64,000 nucleotides of DNA from Synechococcus sp. CB0101 (GTDB lineage Bacteria; Cyanobacteriota; Cyanobacteriia; PCC-6307; Cyanobiaceae). The position numbers and the translations under genes are program-made. The notes below the pieces were generated by a model. The model searched no databases. It worked only from the letters and a program-made list of their open reading frames with translations, and was not told where the DNA came from. The DNA lies in assembly GCF_000179235.2 (NCBI RefSeq), contig NZ_CP039373.1, positions 2,390,554 through 2,454,553 of the forward strand. Direction: 5' to 3'. Shown here in pieces: positions 1 through 7,528 of this stretch (position 1 is its first letter; each line of letters starts with the position of its first letter).

Positions 1-31
1 TCGCTAGCGTGGACGATTCAAGGCCTCTTCA

Positions 32-2137
32 GTGAGCGGCACGGGTCCCGGCCATCGCCCCTGGCGAACCCTGATGCGGCTCCGGCGCGGGCTGTTGCGG
101 CTGGAGCTGCCGCGGCAGGCGCTCACGCCCTGGCGCCGGCGTGACGGCTTTGCACTTCTGCTGGCTGCCCTGCTCGTGGCGCTGCTCTCCAGCTGGCCAT
201 GGCTGGTGGAGCCAAGCCTGAGACCGGGTGTGCCCGCCCCATTCACGGTGCGTGCCCCCAAAACCGCCACCGTGGTGGATTCCGACGCCCTGGAGCAGCG
301 CCGCTCCCAACTCGGGCCGCGCACCCACGTGCAGGTGGTGGATCCGCGCATCAACCGCGAACTGGAACAGCGGCTGGAACGGCAGCTGAAGGCGATTCAG
401 CAGCTGGCCAGCACCAACCAGGAGCAGGTGGCCCCCCTCGAACTCAGCCTCGACGAGCGCGACTGGCTGGCGAGCCAATCCCCCGCCGTGCTTCGGGGGT
501 GGGAGGAGAACCTGCGCCAGGCCCAGCGGCGCATGCTCCAGCAGGGTCTGGTGAGCAGCGTGGCCCACCGCCAACTGGAGCAGGCCGCGCAGTTGCAGTT
601 GGACGACCTGGCAGAACCTGGCCGCAGCCTGGGTAGCCGCGTAGTGGCGAGCTCCCTGCAGGGCCGCAGCAACCTGCGTATCGATGCCGCCCTGAGCCAG
701 CGGCTGATCGAAGACCTACTCACCCAGCAGGGCATCCCCACCATCAAGGTGCGCGAAGGCGAGCTGATTACCCGCCAAGGCCAGCCGATCAGCAACCAGG
801 CCTATGCAGTGCTCGATTACTTCGGCCTGGTGAACCGCAGGCCGTTGATCGGAGCCTGGCTGCTGCATGCCGGTGAGGCCCTGGCCGCCTGTGGCGTGTT
901 GGTGCTGGTCTTACGCCAAAACCGAGCCAGCCTCGAGCCCCGCCAGGCGCTGCTGGCCCTGGGGCTGCTGTTGATCGTGCAGGGGTTCAAGCTCTGGCTG
1001 GGAGCGGCCGCCAGTCCGCTGGCGCTGCTGGTGCCCGCCACCTTGCTGCTGGCCCAGGGTCTGGGCACCACAGCCGGCCTCGCCTGGGTGGCGATCGCGG
1101 CGCTGCTCTGGCCGCTGCCGTTGGCTCCGTTCAACGACCAGCGCATCTTGGTCGCTGCCGGCGTGGCCGCCGCGACGGCGGTGTTGGCGGGAAGGCAGCG
1201 CAGCCGCGCTCAGTTGCTGCAACTGGCCCTGCTGATTCCGGTGGGGGCGCTGGTGGCTGAGTGGCTGCTGCTGCAGCTGGCGGTGGCCAGCGGCGAAGGC
1301 GATGGGCGTCTGCCCGTGGGCGCCGACCTCCCGGGCGAAGCGGTGTTGCTCGGGGGGCTGCTGCTGGGGGTGCTGCTGATCAGCCCGCTGGTGGAGAGCT
1401 TCTTTGATCTGCTCACCCGGGCCCGGCTGCTGGAACTGGCCGACCTGGAGCGCCCCTTGCTGCGCCGGCTCTCCTGTGAAGCCCCCGGCACGTTTGAGCA
1501 CACCTTGATGATCTGCGGCCTCGCCGAAGAAGGGGGCCGGGCCATCCAGGCCGACACCGACCTGATCCGCACCGGTGCGCTCTATCACGACGTAGGCAAA
1601 CTGCACGGCCCGCAATGGTTCATCGAGAACCAGATGGGCAGCGACAACCCCCACGACAAGCTCGATGACCCGCAGCTGAGCGCCGGCATCCTTCAGGCCC
1701 ATGTGGATGAGGGCCTCAAGCTCGCCCGCCGCTACCGGCTGCCTCGCCCCCTGGCGGATTTCATCCCCGAGCATCAAGGCACCCTCAAGATGGGGTACTT
1801 CCTGCATGAAGCCCGGCGGCGCGATCCCAACATCCGCGAAGCCGACTACCGCTACCGCGGCCCAATCCCCCGCAGCCGCGAAACAGCCGTGTTGATGCTG
1901 GCTGATGGCTGTGAGGCGGCGCTGCGCTCGCTTCCGCCCGACACCAGCGAACAGGAAGCCCGGGCGATGGTGCGCCGCATTGTGGAAGCCCGCTGGCGCG
2001 ATGGCCAACTGCTGGATAGCGGCCTGAGCCTGGCGGAGCTGGAACTGCTGGTGCGTGCCTTCGTGCGGGTGTGGCGGCGGATGCGCCATCGTCGGATCCC
2101 CTATCCGATCCCAGCCCGCAAGGGCTACAGCGCCTGA
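32..2137 (+). CDS. 7TM-HD family phosphohydrolase (PgpH-like)
   Basis: Membrane-anchored HD-domain phosphohydrolase of the 7TMR-HDED/PgpH type, a family whose studied members hydrolyse cyclic di-AMP. The 701-aa frame shows, in order, an N-terminal membrane segment (about residues 40-60), an extracytoplasmic region rich in Gln and Glu (about 70-265), a block of hydrophobic segments (about 275-460) and a cytoplasmic HD domain. The HD motif HDVGK lies near residue 519, with a further metal-ligand His in FEHTLMI about 25 residues upstream. A stop at 5-7 fixes the frame, so the start is in the window: GTG at 32, or ATG at 74 (687 aa); neither has a clear Shine-Dalgarno. Its stop overlaps the start of the next gene by one base. 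Family assignment is strong; c-di-AMP as substrate is inferred. Confidence 0.9.
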   Translation: MSGTGPGHRPWRTLMRLRRGLLRLELPRQALTPWRRRDGFALLLAALLVALLSSWPWLVEPSLRPGVPAPFTVRAPKTATVVDSDALEQRRSQLGPRTHVQVVDPRINRELEQRLERQLKAIQQLASTNQEQVAPLELSLDERDWLASQSPAVLRGWEENLRQAQRRMLQQGLVSSVAHRQLEQAAQLQLDDLAEPGRSLGSRVVASSLQGRSNLRIDAALSQRLIEDLLTQQGIPTIKVREGELITRQGQPISNQAYAVLDYFGLVNRRPLIGAWLLHAGEALAACGVLVLVLRQNRASLEPRQALLALGLLLIVQGFKLWLGAAASPLALLVPATLLLAQGLGTTAGLAWVAIAALLWPLPLAPFNDQRILVAAGVAAATAVLAGRQRSRAQLLQLALLIPVGALVAEWLLLQLAVASGEGDGRLPVGADLPGEAVLLGGLLLGVLLISPLVESFFDLLTRARLLELADLERPLLRRLSCEAPGTFEHTLMICGLAEEGGRAIQADTDLIRTGALYHDVGKLHGPQWFIENQMGSDNPHDKLDDPQLSAGILQAHVDEGLKLARRYRLPRPLADFIPEHQGTLKMGYFLHEARRRDPNIREADYRYRGPIPRSRETAVLMLADGCEAALRSLPPDTSEQEARAMVRRIVEARWRDGQLLDSGLSLAELELLVRAFVRVWRRMRHRRIPYPIPARKGYSA

Positions 2138-3450
2138 TGCCCTCTCGCTCGAACCAGGCCACCAGCTGGACGCACGCCTGGTACGCCGTGGCGTTCCTGC
2201 GCGACCTCGACCCCAAGCGCCCCACACCCTTCACCCTGATGGGGGAAGACCTGGTGCTGTGGTTCGAGCGCAGCAGCGGCCAATGGCGGGCCCTCGCGGA
2301 TGTGTGCCCTCACCGGCTGGTGCCGCTGTCGGATGGACGCCTCAACGAGGCCGGTGAGCTCGAGTGCCCGTATCACGGCTGGACCTTCAACGGCGAAGGG
2401 CGCTGCACCGCCATTCCCCAAGCCCAAGAGGGCAGCACGATCAGCCCACGAAGCCATTGCCGCGGCTACGCCACCGCCACGGGCCAGGGACTGTTGTTTG
2501 TGTTCAGCGGAGATATCGCCGAAGCAGCCGATCATCCCCTTCCACTGGTGCCGGAGATTGATCAACCCGGCTGGCTCGTGCAGGACACGTTCCGCGATCT
2601 GCCGATGGATGCGCTCACCCTGCTGGAGAACGTGCTGGATGTGAGCCATGTGCCCTTCACCCACCACGCCACGGTGGGCCGCCGCGAAAACGCCGGCCCG
2701 GTGGAGCTGGAGCTGAACAGCTTCGGGCCGGAAGGATTCACCGGTGTGTGGCAGGAGGGGCCGCGACGCGGAAAGCTCGGCAGCGAGTTCACCACCTACG
2801 CCGCACCCTGCCTGATGTGGCACGAACTCACGGCCAAGGGCTTCGCTCGGATTTTCACCGTGGTGTATGCCACGCCGATCCGCCGGGGCGAGTGCCGGCT
2901 GATCACCCGCTTCCCGTTCAAGTTCAACTCCCCCTGGCCGGCTCGGTTGCTGCGCTTGCGGCCCGAGTGGCTGCAGCACCTAGGCAACCATGTGGTGCTG
3001 GAAGACGACCAGCTGTTCCTGCACTGGCAGGAGCGGGTGCTGGAGCAACGCGGCGGCAGCCAAGATGCGATGCGCAGCTTTCATCTCTCCACCAGCGCGG
3101 ATCGCTACGTGCAAGCGCTGCATGACTGGGTGAATCGCTACGGCGGCGAGCCATTCCCCGGCGAACCGCTACCGCCTCGCCAGGGGCGCCATGCGCTGAT
3201 GGAGCGCTATGAAGCCCACACCCGCCACTGCCGCAGTTGCTCTGGAGCCGATCGGCGCCTGCGCCAACTGCAACCCTTGAGCTGGGGGTTAGCCGCTGCA
3301 GCGGCCTTGGCAGCGGCCTGGCTGGGCGCTGGGCTCTGGGGTGGCTTGGCCCTGTTGGTCGCCGTGGCGGCAGCTTTGGGGGGGCTACGCATCCAGCGCT
3401 GGCTGGAGCTGCTGCGCTACGGCAACGGCCTACCGCCCCGCAACCGCTGA
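2137..3450 (+). CDS. Rieske oxygenase of the pheophorbide a oxygenase (PAO)-like family
   Basis: Rieske [2Fe-2S] non-heme iron oxygenase of the PAO/Tic55/PTC52-like group, 437 aa. The Rieske ligands are visible as CPHR and CPYHGW near residues 57-80. The central PAO domain contains the probable mononuclear iron region (ENVLDVSHVPFTHH, about 168-181). Near the C-terminus is the HCRSC motif, a CxxC typical of this family, followed by two hydrophobic segments that would anchor it in a membrane. I chose ATG 2137, which overlaps the upstream stop as TGATG, over the in-frame ATG at 2071, which would sit inside the preceding gene. Cyanobacterial members have been linked to chlorophyll-type pigment turnover, but the substrate cannot be read from sequence. 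It overlaps the convergent SemiSWEET gene by 34 bases. Confidence 0.87.
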   Translation: MPSRSNQATSWTHAWYAVAFLRDLDPKRPTPFTLMGEDLVLWFERSSGQWRALADVCPHRLVPLSDGRLNEAGELECPYHGWTFNGEGRCTAIPQAQEGSTISPRSHCRGYATATGQGLLFVFSGDIAEAADHPLPLVPEIDQPGWLVQDTFRDLPMDALTLLENVLDVSHVPFTHHATVGRRENAGPVELELNSFGPEGFTGVWQEGPRRGKLGSEFTTYAAPCLMWHELTAKGFARIFTVVYATPIRRGECRLITRFPFKFNSPWPARLLRLRPEWLQHLGNHVVLEDDQLFLHWQERVLEQRGGSQDAMRSFHLSTSADRYVQALHDWVNRYGGEPFPGEPLPPRQGRHALMERYEAHTRHCRSCSGADRRLRQLQPLSWGLAAAAALAAAWLGAGLWGGLALLVAVAAALGGLRIQRWLELLRYGNGLPPRNR

Positions 3451-3734
3451 TCTCCTTGGCGCTCCCGCCACCAAGCGCGACATTTGCGATCCAAGATCAA
3501 CCCCGCTGCCACCAGCGTGATCGCATTCGCGGCGATGAGTGGGCCATCGCCGGTGAGCAACCCGTAGATCCCCCAAAGCGCAATGCCCGCGGTGAACAGC
3601 GCGTACATGCGCAGGGAAATGCCCCGGGTGTCGCCGGTGCGCAGGGTTTTGATCGCCTGCGGAATGAAACTCACGGTGGTGAGGCTGGCTGCGGCGTAGC
3701 CCAGAGCGGCGATGGCGGGTGGATGGGCACTCAT
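3417..3734 (-). CDS. SemiSWEET/PQ-loop family transporter
   Basis: Small 105-aa membrane protein with three predicted hydrophobic segments and a PQ-loop: the SFIPQAIKTLRTGDTRGIS region near residues 22-40 holds the Pro-Gln pair. This is the single triple-helix unit of bacterial SemiSWEET proteins, which dimerise to move small sugars. Its ATG overlaps the stop of the pseudouridine synthase (ATGA), so the two are probably co-transcribed. The 3' end overlaps the convergent Rieske oxygenase gene by 34 bases. Family is clear; the transported substrate is unknown. Confidence 0.85.
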   Translation of the reverse strand: MSAHPPAIAALGYAAASLTTVSFIPQAIKTLRTGDTRGISLRMYALFTAGIALWGIYGLLTGDGPLIAANAITLVAAGLILDRKCRAWWRERQGDQRLRGGRPLP

Positions 3735-4435
3735 GGGCTGGGGAGTGAAAAGGGCGGTGGAGCGTCGAAGGCCAGCGACTCGCTGCTACCGGGATGCAGC
3801 CAGTGCAATGCGGCGGCATGGAGATGCAAACGCGAGCCGAGCGGATCGTCCAACGCTGAAGCCAGCGGCCCATAGAGCGGATCCCCCAGGATCGGATGGC
3901 CGATGGCCTGCAGGTGCACCCGCAGCTGATGGGAGCGCCCCGTGAGGGGCTGGAGCTCCAGGCGGCTGCAACGGCCGTGCGCCTGCAGCAGGCGCCAGCG
4001 GGTGCTGCAAGCTTTGCCCGCTGGATCCACGCCGTAAAGGGGCGGGCGGTGCTGAAGTTTGGCAATCGGCCACTCGATCAAGCCGTGTGGCTGATCGGGC
4101 ACCCCATGCACATCCGCCACATAGCGCTTCTGCACCTGCCGTTCGGCAAACATCCGGCTCAGCTCGCGATGCAGCTCTGAGGCGAGGGCCACCAGGATCA
4201 GGCCCGAGGTGTCGCGATCGAGGCGATGCACGAGTTGCGCCTGGGGCCACCGCTGCTGCACCCGGCTGATCAACGAATCGGCCAACTCCGGCCCCAGGCC
4301 CGGCTGGCAGAGCAGGCCATGGGGCTTGTTGAGCACCAGCAGATCAGGAGCCTGGTGCACGATCCAGGCCGGATCGAGGCCTTCCCTGATCACCGGCAGC
4401 GCTGCATTGGCCGTTCCGACCTGATACCGCCACAC
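3731..4435 (-). CDS. RluA-family pseudouridine synthase
   Basis: RNA pseudouridine synthase of the RluA/RluC/RluD superfamily, acting on rRNA or tRNA uridines in the cytoplasm. The catalytic motif HRLDRDTSG is present, with the Asp nucleophile in RLD, together with the family motif LTGRSHQLRVHL and the downstream IGHPILGDPLYG block. No N-terminal S4 domain is seen, so it is the short RluA-like form. GTG at 4435 gives 234 aa and avoids overlap with the divergent gene at 4458; a TTG at 4477 would extend it by 14 residues into that gene. The target site cannot be predicted. It overlaps the SemiSWEET start by 4 bases. Confidence 0.9.
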   Translation of the reverse strand: MWRYQVGTANAALPVIREGLDPAWIVHQAPDLLVLNKPHGLLCQPGLGPELADSLISRVQQRWPQAQLVHRLDRDTSGLILVALASELHRELSRMFAERQVQKRYVADVHGVPDQPHGLIEWPIAKLQHRPPLYGVDPAGKACSTRWRLLQAHGRCSRLELQPLTGRSHQLRVHLQAIGHPILGDPLYGPLASALDDPLGSRLHLHAAALHWLHPGSSESLAFDAPPPFSLPSP

Positions 4436-4457
4436 TGACAGCAACTGCTCCAGCCGG

Positions 4458-4832
4458 ATGGCTCTGGATCGTTTCAAGCAAGCCCTGGCGGCTCTGCTGG
4501 ATCAGGCCCCCAGCGATCCGCTGGAGCGCGATGAATACTTCGAGCTGCACACCCTGCCCACCGGTGGCGGCAGCGGCTTTGAGGTGGTGATCTGCGACGA
4601 AGAGCACGAAATCTTCGCGGCGATCTACACCGATCGCCTCTTTGATGAAGGCGAAGCCGGCCAGGAGGAGGTGGAAGCCCTGGTGCCGGCCTTCCTGGAG
4701 CAGGCCTTTGGCCTGCAGGAGGGGGAATGGGAAGCCACCGAACCCTTTGACCTCGGGTGGCGCAGCCGCGAATACCTCTGGTTCATGGAGTTCCGCGTGC
4801 CGGGTCTCACCCCCACCTGCAGCTTCGATTAA
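4458..4832 (+). CDS. Conserved cyanobacterial protein of unknown function
   Basis: A 124-aa acidic soluble protein with no signal peptide or membrane segment. Much of the sequence is Glu, Asp and aromatic residues, for example the block around residues 58-75 (DEGEAGQEEVEALVP) and an aromatic C-terminus (EYLWFMEFRVPG). It has the look of the short conserved proteins common in picocyanobacteria, but I do not recognise a named domain. It is divergent from the RluA-type gene and convergent with the 100-aa unknown. The two stop codons interlock on the palindrome TTAA at 4829-4832. Confidence 0.72.
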   Translation: MALDRFKQALAALLDQAPSDPLERDEYFELHTLPTGGGSGFEVVICDEEHEIFAAIYTDRLFDEGEAGQEEVEALVPAFLEQAFGLQEGEWEATEPFDLGWRSREYLWFMEFRVPGLTPTCSFD

Positions 4833-5131
4833 CGCTCCAGCTGCAGCACCTGCAGCTCCTGGCGCGGACGACTGATCAACAGCAGCGCCCCAGGGCCTTC
4901 AGGCCAGGGCAAGCCGGTGGCGCGCCTCAGGGCACCGCGCTCCACCAAGGCCATGCCGCAGGTTTCCACCAGCACTACCGGCAGGGTGCTGCCACTGCCG
5001 CGCATCGCCTGCAGATCAAGGGCCTGCTGGGCTGCCCGGGTGCTCCGCTCCAAGCCCAACCGCTCCACCAGTTCGCCCCAGAGGTGGTTCACCGGCGAGC
5101 AGGCCGCCAGATCCAGATCGCGCACATCCAT
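4829..5131 (-). CDS. Small protein of unknown function next to a short SepF-like gene
   Basis: I do not recognise this 100-aa protein. It has a possible helical N-terminal half (residues 1-45), a hydrophobic central strand region (LPVVLVETCGMALVERG, about 51-67) and a C-terminus reading LLLISRPRQELQVLQ. ATG 5131 is preceded by AGGGG, a plausible ribosome binding site; the frame stays open to 5248 but that would overlap the upstream gene. It lies 34 bp downstream of the SepF-like gene on the same strand, so the two are likely co-transcribed. The stop interlocks with the convergent gene. Confidence 0.6.
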   Translation of the reverse strand: MDVRDLDLAACSPVNHLWGELVERLGLERSTRAAQQALDLQAMRGSGSTLPVVLVETCGMALVERGALRRATGLPWPEGPGALLLISRPRQELQVLQLER

Positions 5132-5165
5132 CGCCGCCCCTGCCGCAGCCTTCCAGCTTGCCCGC

Positions 5166-5447
5166 TCACGCCCGGTGCAGCTGCACAAAGTGAGGCGCGA
5201 AGAGCAGCACCCGTTCCCCGAGCCGCTCCTGCTGAGCATCGAGGGCAAAGGCGCCGCCCGCCATGAAATCAGCTGCCCGCTGCATCTGATCGACCGGCAG
5301 GCTGGAGAGATTCAGCAACACGGTGGCGTGATCCCGCAGGGCCATCACGGCCTCCTGCACCCCCTCCAGGCTGGTGGGCTGGATCAGCACCACCTCCGCC
5401 CCCCAAACTTGAGGGTTCAGAGCAGCATCCGGGAAGAGAGGATCCAT
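5166..5447 (-). CDS. Short SepF-like (DUF552) protein
   Basis: This 93-aa protein matches the C-terminal globular domain of SepF, the FtsZ-binding division protein. The pattern is EVVLIQPTSLEGVQEAV (strand-helix), VLLNLSSLPVDQMQRAADF, then GGAFALDAQQERLGERVLLFAP. Full SepF proteins are about 150-200 aa, with an N-terminal membrane-binding amphipathic helix and a linker. Both are missing here: the protein opens only about 17 residues before the core fold. It is therefore either a truncated paralog or a dedicated single-domain version. The usual SepF neighbours (yggS-like, proC) are not adjacent. ATG 5447 follows a GGGG stretch. Confidence 0.75.
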   Translation of the reverse strand: MDPLFPDAALNPQVWGAEVVLIQPTSLEGVQEAVMALRDHATVLLNLSSLPVDQMQRAADFMAGGAFALDAQQERLGERVLLFAPHFVQLHRA

Positions 5448-5497
5448 CCCCGCAGCGTGACGGCTCCCGGGGGCTTTCGCCAGAGGCGTTGCGTCGC

Positions 5498-5758
5498 TCA
5501 GGCTTGATCCGGGGCGAATCGCTCCAGCATGTCTTGCGTGGGGTGAATCGTTTCGAGCTCATTCTCGTTATCGAGGAAAGCCTCAAACGAGGTGTAGCGG
5601 CGGATGCAGGGCGGCGCCTGATCGGCATCGGCAAACACCTGCTCCCAGCTCAGCTCCTTGGGCTTGATCTCCTGAAAATTGAGCAGCGCTTCTTCCAGAT
5701 CGCCGGCATCGCCAACACCTTCGCCCTGCCAGATCAATTCATAGAAGGTCATACCCAT
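5498..5758 (-). CDS. Conserved small cyanobacterial protein
   Basis: An 86-aa acidic soluble protein with no recognised domain. It starts MGMTFYELIWQGEG and contains a Trp/Asp/Glu-rich centre and an acidic C-terminus. The composition resembles short conserved picocyanobacterial proteins of unknown function. ATG 5758 is the first of two closely spaced starts (5758 and 5752). It lies 50 bp upstream of the SepF-like gene on the same strand and could be the first gene of that small transcription unit. Confidence 0.68.
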   Translation of the reverse strand: MGMTFYELIWQGEGVGDAGDLEEALLNFQEIKPKELSWEQVFADADQAPPCIRRYTSFEAFLDNENELETIHPTQDMLERFAPDQA

Positions 5759-5871
5759 CGGTGTTGCTCACACCAGCAGAGCATGACGCGACTGTGAGGT
5801 AACAACGCATCACAGCCACCAGACACCCTGAACACCCTCCCTAGCGTTCGCGCATCGCAATGGCTTGATCC

Positions 5872-6054
5872 ATGAGCATCGGCGAAGTGTTTCTGGAGAG
5901 CGTCTCCACCGGCGTGATCACCAATGAGGAGATCGCCTGGATCACAAGCATGCAAGCCCAGTTCAACCGGGCCGAGGAAGCGGTGGCCCTGAAACTCGGC
6001 CGCCTGCTCGACAACGGCGCCATTCAGATCGGCTGCCGGCTTCTGCAGGCCTGA
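5872..6054 (+). CDS. Conserved 60-aa cyanobacterial protein
   Basis: A 60-aa protein with the pattern GEVFLESVSTGVITNEEIAWI at its N-terminus and a short helical C-terminus (KLGRLLDNGAIQIGCRL). This resembles a family of tiny cyanobacterial proteins of unknown role. No membrane segment or metal site is visible. Its stop abuts the stop of the convergent DUF427 gene, forming TGATCA at 6052-6057. Small size lowers confidence, but the regular helix-turn pattern supports it. Confidence 0.66.
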   Translation: MSIGEVFLESVSTGVITNEEIAWITSMQAQFNRAEEAVALKLGRLLDNGAIQIGCRLLQA

Positions 6055-6531
6055 TCAGATCAACTCCGGGTGGGCGGGGTCGCCTTTGAAGGGCCCTTCC
6101 AAACCGGAGGTGATCCAGCCGCCATAAAAGCCTCCGGATTGCGGTTCGACCCGTTCGCCATCCACCCAGCAGCCATCCATCCGGCCGGGATAGAGCGCAA
6201 ACCAACCCGCCAGCGCCGCAAAGGCTGGAGTGGGATCGGCATAGCTCCACACCACCCGCTCCAGGCGCTGATCGCCCACAACCACGCTGAAGTAACTGGC
6301 CACACCCTTCCACTCGCAGAAGCTGTGGCCCACTGCGGGCTCCAGCCACTCCAGGCGCATCGCCTCAGGCGGCAGATAGTAGGTAGGGGGGTGGAAGGTT
6401 TCGAGCACCCGCAGGCTGCGGCGGGTCTGCGCCAACACCTGCCCCAGGGCCCGCACCTCGATGAGCTGCTCGCTCACCACCAAGGCCGGCGGCCGCGGGT
6501 AATCCGCCACCCGCTCGCGCATCGCTGCCAT
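6055..6531 (-). CDS. DUF427 family protein
   Basis: A 158-aa member of the DUF427 family, a small beta-rich fold found in cyanobacteria, actinobacteria and fungi with no established biochemical role. Family hallmarks are visible: ETFHPPTYYLP, then CEWKGVASYF, then VVWSYADPTP, and the final aromatic/Gly block WFALYPGRMDG. The start is ATG 6531, or ATG 6522 three codons on; a longer frame to 6636 would run into the Nif11 gene. It begins 4 bp after the Nif11-domain gene ends, so the two probably form one transcript. Confidence 0.82.
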   Translation of the reverse strand: MAAMRERVADYPRPPALVVSEQLIEVRALGQVLAQTRRSLRVLETFHPPTYYLPPEAMRLEWLEPAVGHSFCEWKGVASYFSVVVGDQRLERVVWSYADPTPAFAALAGWFALYPGRMDGCWVDGERVEPQSGGFYGGWITSGLEGPFKGDPAHPELI

Positions 6532-6535
6532 CGAA

Positions 6536-6781
6536 TCAGCCGGGAATGAAATGGCGCAGCCGGCGGGCTTCTTCGCCAGCCCGGCGCTGCAGCTCGGCGT
6601 CGCTGAGGTGCGCCTCCTCGCGCAGTTGAGCCTCAATCACGTCTTGCTCATTCAGAGCAAAGCCCTCGGCCTGGGCGAGCTGCAGCAGGTCTTCCAGATC
6701 CAGCGGCTGCTGCAAGAGCTCCGCCAACTGCGGCTGCTGACGGGCATGGGCGAGGAACGCATCGAGCTGTTGGAGCGACAC
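6536..6781 (-). CDS. Nif11-domain small protein
   Basis: An 81-aa protein whose N-terminal half matches the Nif11 domain: SLQQLDAFLAHARQQPQLAE, then the LDLEDLLQLAQAEGFALNEQD block. Nif11 domains occur as leader regions of some ribosomally made peptides (NHLP/Nif11 type), but many cyanobacterial Nif11 proteins have no known peptide role. There is no GG/GA cleavage motif followed by a Cys/Ser/Thr-rich core and no modification enzyme nearby. I therefore regard it as a plain Nif11 protein, not a precursor. GTG 6781 is chosen; TTG 6787 is the alternative. Confidence 0.75.
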   Translation of the reverse strand: MSLQQLDAFLAHARQQPQLAELLQQPLDLEDLLQLAQAEGFALNEQDVIEAQLREEAHLSDAELQRRAGEEARRLRHFIPG

Positions 6782-6868
6782 AGACAAACCGGAACTGGCG
6801 CTGTCCTAGCCAAAAGCCTCGCCAAGGGAGACGGCGCGTTCCAAACTTGACGAATCCGAAACCGCTCC

Positions 6869-7291
6869 ATGAGCACCAGCAGCCCGCAGGCCCCCTTGCC
6901 CACCTGGATGCGCCGCGCCGGTGCAGGCCTCACCGCCTTGGTCGCTGTGCTGTTTGTGGTGCTGCTGCTTCAGGTGCGGCAGCAGGGTGAACGCCTGCAG
7001 ACCCTGCAGGACAAGCTGCAAACCCTGGAAAACGAAAAGGATCTCGATCGCACCAATGCCCTCGAAGAGCAGGTGCGCTCCACCGCGGAGCGCCTGCAGA
7101 ACCTCGAGGGTCTGGAGCAGAGCGTGCAGGCCCTGCGGAGTGAACAGGCCAACCTCCGGGCGCAGCTGCGCAACCAGGAGCGTGAACCCTCGTTCCCACT
7201 CGACAACGGGCTCGATCTCAACAACCGCACCACCAAGCCCAAAGCAGGCCGCCTGCCCTCCTTGCCGCCGCTGCCCAACGGCCAGGAATGA
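6869..7291 (+). CDS. Single-pass membrane protein with cytoplasmic or periplasmic coiled coil
   Basis: A 140-aa protein with one N-terminal transmembrane helix (about residues 17-35, LTALVAVLFVVLLLQV) followed by a long heptad-rich coiled coil (about 36-110) made of Leu, Gln, Glu and Arg. It ends in a low-complexity Pro/Lys tail. No enzymatic motif is seen. The overall plan resembles small bitopic envelope or division proteins, but I do not recognise a family. Its stop overlaps the first codon of the aminotransferase stump (ATGA). Function is unknown. Confidence 0.7.
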   Translation: MSTSSPQAPLPTWMRRAGAGLTALVAVLFVVLLLQVRQQGERLQTLQDKLQTLENEKDLDRTNALEEQVRSTAERLQNLEGLEQSVQALRSEQANLRAQLRNQEREPSFPLDNGLDLNNRTTKPKAGRLPSLPPLPNGQE

Positions 7292-7512
7292 AGCCAGCGG
7301 CAGCCGCCCGCCGGCTGAGCCTGGTGCAGCAGCCGGTGATCCCGGCGATGGAGCAGCTGATCCGCCAGTACCGCGTCGCCCTGGTGAGCGGCAGCAGCTT
7401 CGGCCTGGAGGGCTGTTGCCTGCGGCTCAGCTACGGGATGCTCGGATCCGCCGATCTCAGTGAAGCGCTGCAGCGCTTGGTGAAGGGGCTCTGGGCCCTC
7501 AGCCGAAGCTGA
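7288..7512 (+). pseudogene. C-terminal remnant of a class I/II aminotransferase
   Basis: The 74-residue frame matches only the last part of a fold-type I PLP aminotransferase. It shows the pattern RVALVSGSSFG, then LRLSYG (the Arg that binds the substrate carboxylate lies here), then a terminal helix LSEALQRLVKGL. A complete enzyme needs about 390 residues with the PLP Lys upstream. No such sequence is in the preceding 400 bases in any frame, because that space is taken by the coiled-coil gene. I therefore read it as a deletion remnant. It could still be translated through the ATGA overlap, but not as an active aminotransferase. Confidence 0.65.
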
Positions 7513-7528
7513 GCAGCTGCTGCTGCGA

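Noticed and set aside
2071-2137. Longer N-terminus for the Rieske oxygenase
   Set aside because: The extra 22 codons lie wholly inside the upstream HD-domain gene and add a Ser/Pro-rich stretch not expected for the family; ATG 2137 at the stop-start overlap is better.
6536-6781. Nif11 protein as a lanthipeptide or prochlorosin precursor
   Set aside because: There is no double-Gly cleavage motif, no Cys-rich core and no LanM or radical SAM peptide enzyme nearby; ArsS at 13 kb is a different family.
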